Origin: Lineus longissimus | Lineage: Eukaryota; Nemertea; Pilidiophora; Heteronemertea; Lineidae | NCBI RefSeq assembly: GCF_910592395.1 | Contig: NC_088320.1 | Coordinates: 8,496,001-8,560,000 of the forward strand | Length of the DNA: 64,000 nt | Reading direction: 5' to 3' | Shown: piece after piece, positions 1-13,105 of the stretch | Layout of the letters: every line of letters begins with the position of its first letter | How positions within the stretch are numbered: position 1 is the stretch's first letter | Position numbers and translations under genes: made by a program | Notes under the pieces: model-generated | What the model saw: the letters and a program-made list of their open reading frames with translations, nothing else | Told to the model about the DNA's origin: nothing | Databases searched by the model: none

Positions 1-250
1 ACAATTTTCACAAATTTGCGTGCGTGGTAATTTGATGGACAGATATTGTCTTTGGCGCCATATTTTCCCTGCCCTCGACTTAAACCTGATTGGTTGCTTT
101 TTTGATCGAGTGTTTGAGGGACGTAGATCTGTGGGCCAGATACTGGCAGGTCGTATATATAGCTACGCAAAGTCCCTATTTCACAGTACATAGAAAGTGT
201 TCAAGTTTGTACCACATTAGACATGTATATATTGCTCCTTTCAAAAAACT
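1..250. other. No recognisable feature
   Basis: AT-rich sequence leading up to a perfect hairpin. I see no coding similarity, RNA gene or repeat shared with the rest of the window. Confidence 0.5.
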
Positions 251-333
251 ACGAAAGCCCAGAATGCTCATTCAAAATTCAAACTTCAAAAATGTTGAAG
301 GTTGAATTTTGAATGAGCATTCTGGGCTTTCGT
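251..333. repeat. Near-perfect hairpin, 33-bp arms
   Basis: The left arm starts ACGAAAGCCCAGAATGCTC and its reverse complement ends at 333. The arms are about 33 bp and match almost perfectly around a loop of about 16 bp that is itself partly complementary (TTCAAAAATGTTGAAG). There is no poly-A tail or coding content. It looks like a small foldback MITE or a very recent inverted duplication. A structured RNA such as a miRNA precursor is possible if transcribed, but the near-perfect pairing favours a transposon origin. Confidence 0.75.
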
Positions 334-1140
334 GGAAGAGTAATCAAAGCATTCAGTGTGTTACATTCGCCTTCCTTGAGAATGCCATTCAAAGAATAAA
401 AGCATTGTTGTATAAACAGGTTCGACCATAGCCACAAGATGTAGAATATATGTACACATAAGGCTTTATTCGAGATGTGCATATACATTGTATTCTTGCA
501 TGTACAAGGTTTTTTGCGTCAACCTCCTGGGCACACAACTTTACAGACAGGACGCTTTTCCTGAAAAAAACGATATAGCGCAGAAAGTGCGCTCCTTGGT
601 TTCTGTAAAGACACGTTTACACTCTATGAAAGCATGTAAAGCATTTGAGCTGGAACATTTGTAATACGCTTTTATTTAAGAACTCGCGTTTCATTTCATT
701 TCATTTGATATTCATCGCGTTAATGTTTGTCTCGACTCGTGGATGTTTCTCCATTGCCTATCCTCTGACATTGCAATCGTCCGGGCGAAGACGATACTCA
801 CAACTCGATTACTATGTTAGATATATATGCCTTGTCCAGTATGATATTTCAGTATGTGAATTGTTTGGCCGAATAACTTGATTAGGTTGAATGGTTAGGT
901 TCTGGCTAACCCGATAGAGTCTGGCAGCCAACTACAAGAGTGCAACCTGATAAAAACAGTCGGATTGGACCTGGCAGATAATGAAGGAAGCTTAGATAAA
1001 TCAGACGAGGTCGACTATCGAATGCTCGTGGGAAGCCTCACGTAAAGCCCGTCTTCACTGCAAGACCCCGCAACGCTTCTTTACTCTCACTGTACGTAGC
1101 GGTACAGTGGTCCGAGTCGACACATGCACGCTGACAGCAC
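334..1140. other. No recognisable feature
   Basis: About 800 bp without convincing coding potential. The open frames are short and lack recognisable domains or paired splice signals. Confidence 0.45.
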
Positions 1141-2002
1141 ATTGGTTGAGGTCAAATGCCTTTGTTATCTCAGAGTTGACACTCACACTAACACTGACCC
1201 CAGTGTTAACCATGAGATTGGACCTCTTGACAAAGCGTAGAGTAAACCCAGAGCTAATCCAAAGTTAACACCTTTTGACTCTGGAGTTAGTGTTGACCCA
1301 GTATTTTCTCAGAGTTAACCTCAGCACCAGGTGCTATTCAGGCAAATTTGTATTACGAATTGCATTAGGCTAACACTAACCCCTAGAGGTTAACTCTGAA
1401 TTAACACTTTTTGAGATCAAGTGTCAGAGTTAACCAGGCAGCCATGTTGTTCACACCAATGATTCAAGCTGTGGCTAGTTTTCGCGATGAACATTTCCAA
1501 AGGACCCCGCATCGTGCTTTAACAGCATCTCTTCTTATACATCGAAGCCATTTAAATCCTTTAGTCAAAGATTCGGTCATATAATTTCGGTTTTCGGTAG
1601 AAGTTTTCCAAGACAAAAGTTCTGGCGTCTGGTATATTTATGTTGTTTTTTTCCCCGGTCATACATTTGTCCAATTCCGCTCTTGTCGTATTGTTTGGTT
1701 TTTGTCTTTTGGGATCAATTCACTATTCAGCCAGTATTTTGGACCTGAGGACTCACCGAATGATGCTATTCTTCTTAGAACTTCAGCCGCAAGGTCAGCA
1801 ACCAGTTGAGTTTACTCAGAGTTAACTCCCAGAGTTAATTCAAGGTTGGAGTTAACTCAGTGTTGATTGAGTGGTAACTCGGTGTTTACCCGGTGTTTAC
1901 CCGGTGTTTACTCCAACCATGTTTTTTCTGACTGAGATTAACACTAACACTAACACTAACTCTGTCACTAGTTTCAACCCAGACATTTGACCTCATCCAT
2001 TG
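1141..2002. mobile_element. TIR element with GTTAAC-rich arms
   Basis: The left end reads ATTGGTTGAGGTCAAATG. The reverse complement of the right end reads AATGGATGAGGTCAAATG, so the ends form an imperfect terminal inverted repeat of about 20 bp. Inside both ends lie many copies of variants of GAGTTAAC/GTTAACTC and, near the right end, three head-to-tail GGTGTTTACCC units. GTTAAC is itself palindromic, so the arms can pair in many registers. No transposase frame is visible. A second member with the same terminal sequence is at 34713-35065. It is probably a non-autonomous DNA transposon of foldback type, superfamily unknown. Confidence 0.7.
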
Positions 2003-2293
2003 GGTTGACCATCTATCAATTTGTATACTTTTTCTAAGATAAATGCTCCACCAATGGGAGCATGCACTCGGTATTGGGGTTAACACGCACTATCGATCTA
2101 CAGCTAGATTAGTCCATGGCACCTGATCGATAATTAAAAAGCTGAACTGAGTCTTCAGTTTATGGAATATAGTTCGAAATGGGACTGTCAGTATTAAAGG
2201 CGTTCAGAGTTAAGACTCCGTTGATAAGTGATTCCAAAGCGAGGATTACACGTTATCAGCATATGGGCTTGCTTTGCAGGGCTTAACCCGGAA
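2003..2293. other. No recognisable feature
   Basis: Short spacer between two inverted-repeat elements. Nothing identifiable. Confidence 0.45.
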
Positions 2294-2410
2294 GCGATTA
2301 TATTTTTGAAAAAAAAACAAATCAGGGTTTAAAGAAAGACTTTACTAAATGTACAATAAACCAAGGTTATGAGATCTGTGAAAAAAAACCTTTTTCAAAA
2401 ATATAATCGC
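2294..2410. repeat. Small TIR element, 20-bp ends
   Basis: GCGATTATATTTTTGAAAAA at the left recurs as its reverse complement at 2391-2410, giving a 117-bp inverted-repeat element. The interior is AT-rich and non-coding. It is consistent with a MITE. No second copy was found in the window. Confidence 0.6.
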
Positions 2411-2439
2411 ATTCGTACATGAATCTGAAAAAGGACATC

Positions 2440-2770
2440 GATATAACTTTTTTGACTGGTCGGGACGACCCCACCCCCACATATTTAGTTTGGGGACGAC
2501 TTAATATGTGGGGGTGGGCAGGCGACTTTTTGAGGGGGGGGGGGCAACTACTAAAAAAACTTGTTTTTTACATTGTTTATAGAGGTACTATTGTCCTAGT
2601 TGACGCTCATCTCTCAACTCATTATTACTTTTCACTGACGGCAGGTCTTTTCAAACACTAAGGAAGATTTAAAGAGTTTTCGTGGATTCATTCACCTTGC
2701 AACCACTAACCGCTAGTTTTTAATGATTTTGGGGTCTGGTTTGAAATTGTCAGTTTGGGGTAGCCTCAAG
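2440..2770. repeat. Dispersed G-tract repeat, copy 1
   Basis: Contains a 20-bp inverted repeat (CCCACCCCCACATATT and its complement around 2470-2520), an 11-G run, and a trailer (TTCATTCACCTTGCAACCACTAAC then GGGTCTGGTTTGAAAT). The trailer recurs at 27053-27530, and the leader (GGTCGGGACGA) recurs at 33228. I read these as copies of one degenerate dispersed repeat. The family is not recognised and no coding capacity is visible. Confidence 0.5.
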
Positions 2771-4202
2771 GGTTTGGAGGTAATACTGCGCTGCTGACTT
2801 ATGCGGTAAATAAATGAGGTGAGTTCATGTAGAAAGAGGAGATCACGCGGCCTTCCCAGTGGTGCGCAGCACCAATTGGTCACGTTCAAAACACATTTTG
2901 AAGTGGGTTTCATTTGCAATTGAGAGAACATCATGACGTCACGTACGCAAAACAGTTCAGCGTGACCTAAGGTAGTTTTTTATACATTGAGGGACATTTG
3001 TTGACACTAAGTCGTGTCGAGCATTGGAGTGTAGGCGGGAGATCAGTGACACAAACGGTTATAAGTTCGACTTGCGGAAAGGTACTCCCTGTTTCGCCCC
3101 ATTGTTCGCGGGCAAGACACTTAACATTGCTTATTCATTCGATGATGATATTATCAAAATTCCAGGTAATGTTAATTGCTAGACACTCATTTCCAGAGCA
3201 TAATTTCTTAACAACACTGATTGTTGCGATCTTCTGAAAAACGCGAACTTCCTTATTTCCTGTTCATTGTTCATTGATAATGTCTGCATTCTCTAAGCGT
3301 GATAATCTAAACATTCTCCTGCTAGTTTATGAGTGGTGTAGGGGGTGATCTTATTGTTCAAAGTGAAAGAAGCCTCTTCTGATAGGCGCTGGTTTTAGTG
3401 GTTTCTCTTCAGATCTGGTGTTTACGCTATATCTGGCAGGTTTCATCAGAAATAGTGGGTGATGTCCGCCACCATCTCGTTGGAGATGATTCACTACATT
3501 CTCTCCTCAGAAAATGTCATCTGGGTGTATATAATTCACCTTTATCCTTATCATTGTCACTCCTCACTTGGCTGGGGGGGGGGGGGATACCAGAGCACGA
3601 AGTACCTGGCGACAACGAGCACGTTGGCACCCTTCGTCAGTCGCACTATATGGCCAACGAGTGCCGGAGTAATACCTGCCCACACTCTCTCACTGAAAGT
3701 GATTCTCACAGTATCGTGAAGTAGGTTTACAAAGATCTGTTCAGAGTGTGATGTATGAATATTCTAGCAATCAAATTATTGTAATGACAATTACTACCAC
3801 AGCATGTATAAATCAATCTTGAAGTCAATAGTGCGTTACATGTGACGCCCAAAGTATTAAGTGCTTGTCTCGCCCGTGATAGGTAAAGCGAAATAATCAT
3901 TAATATTAGATTTGTGATAATATTTGAACTGTTGTTTGAATTGTTGACAAATCTGTTACCGTTCCATTCACACACCAATGGGATGTTGATTCGCCACCTG
4001 CGACAGCACAATTGATTCTTCAAACATTATACCCAACATTGTTTTGTAATGTTTGCACCAAGATGGTGACATGTAATTTTAGTCCAATCAAACTAATTAG
4101 GCCCGGAATTTTACCCGGACATATCTCGAGCATAAAATGAAAAGTGTATAAATGGCTAATGTCTATCATGCGATGTAGTGAACAATATCAATACGCTTTA
4201 AA
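2771..4202. other. No recognisable feature; 13-G run
   Basis: No domain, RNA gene or shared repeat is visible. A run of 13 G lies at 3574-3586. Overlapping open frames of 86-108 codons around 3398-3724 carry no recognisable motif, and I take them as chance. Confidence 0.45.
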
Positions 4203-4204
4203 TA

Positions 4205-4567
4205 GCATTCCGCGAAGTTACTATTTATAGCTCACAAGGTCATTTGCATAAGATATTGATGACGTTTTAGTCACGTGACAGTCGGACATCGACACTTATT
4301 TCTACGCATTTGAGCTTATTTCAAAGTCAATTATCTTTGACCCTGCATTGTTTTTAGCATGAATGATACCATAGAGTCAGAGAGAGAAATATTCAGAACA
4401 ATTATGTAGTATTTCCAACACTCGGACATGTGCCAGATTGAATCTAACTGCCCAAGTTAGAAAGCCTGAATCCATTACGAAACCGCATGTTTGTACGACA
4501 TTGCCTGTAATTCAGCGATGGGGAAATAGAGGGCAGCAGCTGCAGTGACGTCATCTTCGCGGAATGC
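4205..4567 (-). mobile_element. TA-flanked MITE, copy 1
   Basis: The ends are GCATTCCGCGAAG and its reverse complement, each bounded by TA. A closely similar copy lies in the opposite orientation at 31423-31779. Shared internal landmarks include CTCACAAGGTCATTTG, the AGTCGGACATCGACACTTA stretch, and a GTGACGTCATCTTCGCGGA terminus with a CRE-like TGACGTCA. The TA flanks and short TIR fit a Tc1/mariner-type non-autonomous element. That assignment is inference, because TA flanks alone are weak evidence. Confidence 0.8.
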
Positions 4568-4569
4568 TA

Positions 4570-7036
4570 TTGGTGCATTTTGAACATAGAGACATATTCT
4601 TGATTGTAATTCATGACTTTGCCGAGACTGCAAAACTTGGTTTGACCCACCGACGGCTAATTGAGAAAAAAATGTGTAACAGTTGGTTGAGCTCTATGCA
4701 ATACATCGTTTCAGTAGGATAGTTGGTTAGGTGACGTAGGACTGTATTCAAAACCCTGTTCTCGAGAAAGATGTATTCATGTTTGAAAAATCGTTGAACG
4801 CTTTTGCCCGGGCATTTCTTGCTCCCAAATCTTCTACCAACCTCTGTGTGTGGTGTCATGAGAAGAGACCTGACAAAAACTTGCGGAAAAGGGGAAGTTA
4901 TACTATTCTATTTTGACGGATTATGGTATTATGCAGGTCAATAGAATAGCAATTAAAGTGCATTACGATAAAATTATTTGTTCTCCTGACGTTCTATTTT
5001 ACGACACTAACATCTACACCGGCATATCTTAGCTGACTTACATATTCCCTGGATAGGGGGCGCTGCAGATATGCACACATCTGCAATGGTGCAGTCGTGT
5101 ACATTTTCTGATTCACCGCAGTGTTCATGACACAGGATTGGCACCATAAACCGTCTTATGACTGCGTGGCCTAAAGCTGGTCACTCTGTTTTACAGCGTT
5201 CACCAAACAATGAGGGAGGCGCTGAAAAGGTACACTATTACAACACGCCGAGGGGCATTTCACTTGAGAAACTCATCCGTTTCCTATCTTCTTAGACTTC
5301 CACGGCCGCAGATTATGCGTCACTCTCAATGCCAAGACGGCATCTAGACCTATTGTTTGCCAACAATCACACTGAAATCTGCTTGATAATGAACTCCGAA
5401 AGCATTTGACCAGAGGGTTTGCTACGGCATTTTCTATGTGGAATTACTGTATCTATTTATTAAAGGAAAAGACCAAGGACAGATTTTGACCTTTAAAAAA
5501 GATCATTTATGATATGCGTATAAAAATACGTTTTAATTTCGTTGAAAAACTGGTCGACAGAAAGTTATGCTCAATTCTACACTAAGAGGCCTCAGAAACC
5601 GAAAAACAAAGAAACGTTAAATAAAGTGACGTCACCATGAGTATACCTACTTTGAGGATGGTTGTTTTAAACTCGATTTTAACATTATTATAAGCATATG
5701 GGACAAAAGGCGGCAATAAATATCTCAGTGAAATATTATCAGCATAAATTTGCCACGAAAACAACGTATGGCGTAGGCCTAGTGGCATTCAAATCAAATT
5801 CAAATTGCTGTACATGTATTTCAGTTATTACTATATCAGATATCTTCACAATGAATGAAACACTAATCCGATCTGGATTAATCTGGCTGCCAAACTTAGT
5901 TTACCAAGTGTAGTCTATAGACTTCCTATTTACTTCAAATATTTTTTTTTTTTGTGAATTACATAGATTATGTTTGCCAAGGATCGCCTCATTATTTATT
6001 TGTCGAAAAAGATTGAATTATGAACTATTCAATTACATAGTTCACTTTTTCAATACCTGGAGCTCACAAGAGCCAGCTCTAAGAAACGAAAAATAATAAC
6101 ATGACTAACAATATATTTAACACAATAAAAGATATTGAGTCAGTCTTGAAAAAAATACAAAACTGCGTTTATATATGAATGCATTTTCAATTAAAGTGAT
6201 AGCAAAAATATCGGATTATTTATAAACATAAAGGAGATGTAAACATTTCGACAGTATATCTATAAAGAGTGGGTTTATGGCTGTTAGACTTAAAAAGATA
6301 TTAAAATTTGTCATTAAACCATGTTCCCAAAAGGGAGCAGTTCTTGACGCGCGACCAGGCTCTCGTATCATGAAGATTTAATCAGGTACGAAATCCCGGT
6401 GCCCGATTCCGATCAATACTGTCGGAAAGCTGAGGGAGGGTTTTCCGGGAAGCAGACGACTAAAGTCATTTTGGAGTAAACGTGTAAAAGATGGAGAAGG
6501 AGGAAATGAAGAGGCATACTTGATGTGCGAACTCGATGTGTGACATCCCAGAGACATGGATTATTTCGTTATCACTGGCACTTCAGTTGAATATTGTCAT
6601 GTAGTTTTCGTCTCAATTTGAAATATGTAAGAAGTGTGTAAATATTTGACAGCTTTTGTTCAAATATCGATTCTCATACAATGACCTTTCGTGGTCCTAT
6701 GGTAGATGTAGAGAAGCAACAGTATTTACCCTTCCTATAGTCAGTCAATGTGGAGAGAATAGCTCCAGTCCGGAAAAAGTTTGCATGAGTGCAGCATCCT
6801 CTCCGGGTGGAGGATGATCTTTTATCTCGGTGCGGGAGGTGAAGACATATTCAACATTTCATACACTTTCACGAAGAATTGAATTCGTTCTTGTATGTGA
6901 AATGGGTATGTTTTTATACTTCAACAATCAAATAGTGCCAACAATTACTTTCATAACTGACTGCACCTCGGTATCGTAGTATCAATTGTGGAGACGTCTT
7001 TCATTCTTATTTGATGTTTTCCTACTACTTTTTATC
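4570..7036. other. No recognisable feature
   Basis: About 2.5 kb of AT-rich sequence with no domain-bearing frame, RNA gene or repeat that I can match elsewhere in the window. All open frames are under 90 codons. Confidence 0.45.
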
Positions 7037-7110
<74 letters not shown>

Positions 7111-7173
7111 ATACCTAACTTATATAGCGCCCTTTTCAAAAGAATTATTTCTGTTCAAGGGTGCTTTAACACA
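7037..7173 (-). repeat. (AGT)n tract plus LINE-type 3' hairpin
   Basis: About 74 bp of uninterrupted AGT repeats abut a short stem-loop: AGCGCCC at 7128 pairs with GGGTGCT near 7162. On the minus strand the order is stem, short AT spacer, trinucleotide tract. This is the same arrangement as the 3' end of the L2/CR1-like LINE at 21736 and the tail at 35108. I read it as a severely 5'-truncated LINE, or a SINE sharing its tail. Translation through the AGT tract gives a poly-Ser frame that should not be called a gene. Confidence 0.6.
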
Positions 7174-9363
7174 AGTTATCGAAATGATCCCGGAAAAGAT
7201 AAATCTTTCACCCGACTTTAATTTCTGTGTTCGATACTCCGAATATGTTGCACTGTCGTGGATGAGTGTCGGCTGCAATTCTTCCTATGGACGTAGATAC
7301 CGCATCGTCTTGCAAAGACGATCTCAGTCATTTATATGAAAATACACTCCATCTCTCAATCTTGTTCCTTCCTCATAGACTGCACCAAATGTCAGGCGTT
7401 GTGACTGCTGGATGATCGATGATTAGCCAGCAATGTACCTTTGCTGTTACGCAACCGTAGGAACATTTTCTGACAGCGAGGGAATCAGATTGCTTTGCGT
7501 ATGTCGCTATGTAATGGCAATTACTGTCCTTGTATATTTTATACACGGTATTCCTAAAATACTCTAGACTCCATGATCTAACACCGTTTTGGAATATGCA
7601 AGCCAAGCCCCCATATATATAATGCCTTTTGTCGTTCGATGCCATTCAACATTGTTCAATTGAGATAGTTAATAGGGGGGGGGGGGGGGCGACACTATTG
7701 TCCAACATTTCTGATGGTCATGACGCCATGTCCTGCCCTTGTCGTTTTGTGTAGATTTCACAGCAAGGGTTCAGAATGACAGGCAGATAGGCCCTGTGCC
7801 AATCAGGTATGGAGGGGCCTTGGCCTGTTCAATGTGCATTGTGCGGGGGGGGGGGGGGGGGCTGTCATGACAAGAGATAATGAACGGGTGTTAGATCGGT
7901 GAGCCTAGCGCTTCGAATCACAGTCAGCAAAATTTATTGTTGTCGACGGAACAAATACATAAATTAGCATGTACATGTTTATGTTTCTTATCATTTAACA
8001 TGTGAGCAAAGTGTCATAGATTTATGGTTACGTCCTTACATATATTTCAAATGTAATAAGCAGGACATTATTTTACTCGCCCGATACACATCGTGAATGA
8101 GTGAGCATTTTGCCTCACTGAAATATGAGTAGAACGGCTGCTGGATAAGCGTTAATCAACACCCCAACGCACGTAGAGATTTTTCAAGTGAGCGATATTG
8201 TATAGATATTACCAGAGTCTTTCAAATAAATTGTTGAACACGCCATTAGGCTTAAACCGTACATACATTTATGATGTGTACAGTTTGAATCACCTCGATT
8301 ATAAGATACAACAGGGTGCCTGTCACAAGTTTGCCATTGATTATAATCTAATTATTGATTTTGTATAACCAATTTCAAACCGATCAGTGAGTGCATGCAG
8401 CTTAATTGCGGTTTGATTATGGTTTTGTATGGCAATAAGCAGCTAATCGAAATTCGCTAACACATCCGCCTAAATTGTTGGATCGTTCACATCAATATTA
8501 AAGAGGTTGAATAGCGCCTCCAGAAGCAAGCAACGGCGCCACCCGTAGCAGAAATAAGAACTGCTTAGTGACGTCATGGTTTCCATATACGGCATCTCAT
8601 TTGCATATTTTTACAACCTTATTTACTACGAGTTATAAATATGCCAGTAGCACGTGGATCATGCCGGGCGGTGCTGTCAGGTGTTTCCACTATGGGTTAC
8701 ATAATCGGCTACAAAGAGGCCAGTGTTCTAGTAAATGAAGTTAGCAATGATAGCGAAAGAATGTTAGTGTATGTTACGCAGTCAATAGCGATAGTAGTGA
8801 GTTGGAGAGAGGAGAAAATGGAAAATGGAGAGAATAGTAGTATGGATTTCGAGTCCCAAGAAGAAACTTTGCAAAGTTTTCATCAAACTGATAATCATAT
8901 TCCTTCTCTGTCTCCAACAATTAAAAGTTGCTGCAGTCAACCTAACGCGTTTATCCGCGATCGAATCGACGAGACGAGGCATTTTTCAAGCATCCGAATG
9001 GTACCTTACAGATCCGCAAGGGGCGCGTTACCGAAAATGTTGCAAAAATCAATAACGTGATCGTAAATATTGTCATATTTTTCAAAATGAGAGTATGTAA
9101 ATGATACGCAAACGATAAACCAATGAAAGGCCAGTATCTATTGAACCTTACAAGTGATTTGGGGGCCTTGAAACTCCTTATATTTATCAATGAAACCTTA
9201 TTCCCGCCTAAGGTTTTGACCGGGCCGTGCAAAACTCCCATTTTCTTCCCGGGCAGTTCCCTTTAAGTCAACAATTTTTAGTGTATGTATTTGTGATCTG
9301 ATAAATCAAATGTATACCGCATGAGCAGAGTATAATTTTTCGTTGAATTATGGTAGTTCTAAT
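7174..9363. other. No recognisable feature; long G runs
   Basis: Contains G runs of 15 (7675-7689) and 17 (7845-7861). A 139-codon plus-strand frame at 8641-9060 starts after an AT-rich stretch with ATAAATATG. It has no recognisable domain, low-complexity signature or splice context, and is overlapped by other frames. I do not call it a gene. Confidence 0.45.
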
Positions 9364-9580
9364 GAAGGGAAAATATAGGCAGCAGCCAGGTGTGCAAGAT
9401 AAAGTTACAAAAAGCCACCAATAGGGGTATTTCACGTCTCACAGTAAGTCGAAATGATTCACGCTTGTACGAAGGTATTTAGTGCTGAATCTGACCACAC
9501 CCAGGGCCCTTACTGTAAATATTAGTCACCTGAAGTTGGTCAAATTAGCCCCTCTGCTCCTGCCTATAGCCCCCCTTGAA
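9364..9580 (+). mobile_element. AAGGGAC-TATAGGCAG MITE, copy 1
   Basis: This 217-bp element matches 10217-10438 along its whole length in the same orientation. The ends are related to AAAGGGACAATATAGGCAG and its inverse CTGCCTATAGTCCCCCTTT. The interior shares TTACAAAAAGCCACCAATA and GAAATGATTCACGCTTGTA. No coding capacity. The terminal inverted repeat and repetition support a MITE. Confidence 0.8.
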
Positions 9581-10216
9581 GCTCACTTTGTAGCGGAATT
9601 AAAATGGGCTTCAACATGGCTTCTAGTTAATCGCCCGAGAGACCTGTGGTATCACAGGAAACTTGCCGTGACCTGACTCTTTATTTGAAAGACTCTGATA
9701 TTGCCATAAAATAGTTGCATGGTGTAGTGCGATTCTCCTATGCCCAACATTAGTATTGTTATGCACGGTCATGCTCAGCTTAACGTAAGAAGCCCCGTGT
9801 CTGCCATACCGCCTACTCCCGAAAAGGAAAAAAGGTAACGGTCTTATTGAACATCTCAATCTAAATACACGTGAATTGATATGCTTACCAGATAATCCAT
9901 TCTGATTAATTCGAGAACACATTGCAATGAAGAAGGCATGAGTTGTTATTAGCAGCAATAAAGGTGGATTAAATGTGACTTGCGGCAAAAACACAAACAC
10001 CTTTGTAAATAGTAATGACTATTGCTCTTGACACTAATGTACTTAACAATCAGACGTACACAGTTATCATTTGTCTCAGTCGGAACTTTAAACAATAACG
10101 TGGTACCGTAAACGAAAACTATAGGGTACTTGAATCTTTTGGGATGTCCAATATTGTCAGCTTTGCCGGATAATTGTATTTCGAAATGTACACCGAACTA
10201 TTTCTTTCATAAACAC

Positions 10217-10438
10217 TTAAAGGGACAATATAGGCAGCGGCTAGGCAGGCAAGATGAGGTTACAAAAAGCCACCAATAGGGGTATCTCACGTTTCACAAT
10301 AAGTCGAAATGATTCACGCTTGTACGAAGAACCTGTTTAATTCTGAATCTGACCTGACCCAGGGCTCTTACTCTGTATATTAGTCACCTGAAGATGGCCA
10401 AATAAGCCCTTCTGCTCCTGCCTATAGTCCCCCTTTAA
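10217..10438 (+). mobile_element. AAGGGAC-TATAGGCAG MITE, copy 2
   Basis: Better-preserved partner of the copy at 9364. The outermost bases are TTAAAGGGAC and CCCCTTTAA, so a TTAA target is possible, but the first copy does not preserve it. The two lie 640 bp apart in direct orientation. Confidence 0.8.
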
Positions 10439-13105
10439 AACACATAATCTAAAAGTCATGCATGTCTTGTTTATCAGCCCCCGTAGAGGTTTTTTCTTAA
10501 CCCTTAGTGGTTTTTGAACTTCTGATCAATAAGCTCTAAAGATACACATGTACTGGGTGCCTATTTGTGTTGGCAGAAAAAACACGAAGGGTTGTTCAAA
10601 AGCTCAAAAACCTGTCTCGGGGATGAATACGATATGTTGGCAGATTAGTACTTGAAGATAACTTGACTCAATGATTCCTATTCTAAGACTAATTTTATTT
10701 ACACACAACAAATTCATCATATGCAAACTATCTTTCATTCCTTCCATTGGTTTACTCTCAGTGTAGGCGAAGCCTTACGGTATGTGGGGGTTGGGCTAAA
10801 CCCCATGTGGTTTGCTGGCAACGACGAACCCTTGTCATGCTAAAAAGCCCTTCGGGCTGCGATTTTATCGTGTCATTGTTTATACTAACTAGGAAAGGTT
10901 GTCAACGTAGTTTTGGGTAAATCAATCTAAATGCAACAAGGAGGACACCAGCACCTTGCACCCCAAAGGGCGCGGTATACAAGATCACTCGCACATGCCG
11001 TGCCACCTGACCTATGTCAGTGAAACTCGGCCTCGATCCAAAGGAGCACAACATATTTCAATTCTCGCGTTTCGGAAAGCGTAGCCGATAACCAAGGACA
11101 CAAAATGTTTTAGGACAGTAAATCCTAACACCATTCAAGACTGACTCATCAAAAGGACACTTCTGGAATCTGTTCAGATGAGGCGGCATTGCGAATAGAG
11201 ACCACGCGTCCATGATAGACAATTATTCACTCATAATTGATGCATGCAGGTCAGGTCACACTTCAGAAGACTTTTTGTGACTATTAAATGTGTATGTTTT
11301 TAATATGTGATTTTAGAAAGCTGTTCCGAACGAAATGACTGGAGAAATTCCAGATACTGAAAGTACATGCACACACCAAGAACCCAAAATTCAATTACAT
11401 AAAACATAAATGTTAGTTCCATACCGTAAAGAAAGGCGATTAAAGGGCCAAGCAGTCATAATTATAAACTGTTGTCCCATGAAACAGTATAAAGTGCAAT
11501 GTATTTTGACAAAATACATTTCACTTAATATTGTTGTTTCATATCCTGAACCTTAGACCAACAGTCTGCACTATGACCGAGCTTATGCCTTATATAAACC
11601 CAAAAGCTTTCAGCGGGATTGCCGGCTGTTCTCTCACGTCAAAGCACCCACGTCGTTCGATGATACATATGTACCGTTAATTGTCACAAAACCGCATTTT
11701 AAATTAATATAAATTGTTTTCTAGTTACTCAATAAGTCATATTAGATTCATTCCTTGCTTTAATTGACTTTAATTGACGGTTAAATTGTTCTTCTGTGGG
11801 ATTTATCAAAGTTTTTCTCCAACCGCGGGGGGGGGGATGAATGCTCCTTACAGTATTGTTTGATAACAAGAAATTCCGCAGATGCGTCCGATGCATTTCG
11901 AATTTTTGCCAATGATAGCGCGATTTAGATGCGACGATTCTTTTCAATAGTAACTGAGCTGTAAGAGTCGTTTTGATTGCCCATGGAGGGAGTAGATATA
12001 TCCGCCTCGTCCCACAAATATCCATCGGTTCATTGGGTCTGTAACTACGTGTACGAGGGCAGGAGGATACGACTGCCTCTATTGGTTTTTCGAGGATGCA
12101 TGTTTGAAGGCCCCGATCCGGTGATTGTACAGAAATAAAGAAGCGTCATGTTGCTTGTCTGACCTCCTTTGCCGCCCCTGCACTCCAGTCAATGCCATGA
12201 ATTAGTCATGAAGTGAACGTGTTATAAATATTTTGTCTGAGACGTACTCATAACGTACCTGACCAGTGTTGTCAAACTTGTTTGGTAAACTCTCTAAAGT
12301 ATAGACATGACGCAATGGTCCACATTAATGCTCGGCTAGCGTCAATAATGGTACTGCTCATCAACGTTATCACACGTATTGTCACTCTCACCCCGAATTA
12401 GTCATGACGAATTTTCTTCTACCTTCCGCTACAGTCACGAAATATTCCTAGCGTATATGACGTTATTGGGTCTATAAAGTATGCAAATTATCATTATGAC
12501 GATACCATGGTGCCTAAACCTGTTCAATAAGCACCTATGAAGCGTGTCTACTTAGTGCGTAGTCCTACTAATTACGAAGCACATCAATGTAATCAAACTA
12601 AACTATAGTCAAACACGATATAGATAATATCCGCTCCACGAGGTCATGATACCGGTAAAAGCCTCGTCCGATAGAGTTTGAATAAAGTGCCGATTCGAGA
12701 ACTATCATCAGCAGCAAAGAAAAAAGCCGCATTACTATATGAACCTCCAAGAAAATGGCAAACCACTCGAATACAATGTCATTTGATAGATGTCTGATTA
12801 ACACCTGCTGGTTAATACTTAGTGCACATCTAATTTTTATTCATTGTCTATTAGAAATCCATCTAACAAAATGTCTAATGAACATCAACAGATTTTCTTC
12901 GTGTAAAGTCTATACGAAGATAAAACGCATGCAATGACTGATTACATTTCAAAATCACTTACAATCATGGTAAACATGGATATATAATGATAATGAATTT
13001 ATAACCTACACCCGACATGCTCGACAGTCGGGTCTAAATTTCATTGTCATGTACAAATATATGCCAACTTTAGCAACGGTTTTTAGCTATTGTTGCAAAC
13101 AAATT
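10439..13105. other. No recognisable feature
   Basis: About 2.7 kb with only short uninformative frames. A 10-G run is at 11827-11836. Nothing matched to another copy or family. Confidence 0.45.

Noticed and set aside
3050-3125. tRNA-like GGTTATAAGTTCGACTTGC word
   Set aside because: No acceptor stem pairing or A box at the required spacing; not a tRNA gene.
6986-7339. 117-codon frame with a long serine run
   Set aside because: It translates an AGT microsatellite attached to a LINE-type tail; no domain and no gene context.
8641-9060. 139-codon frame, the longest in its region
   Set aside because: No recognisable motif, no splice signals, overlapping frames on both strands; length is within chance for 64 kb.
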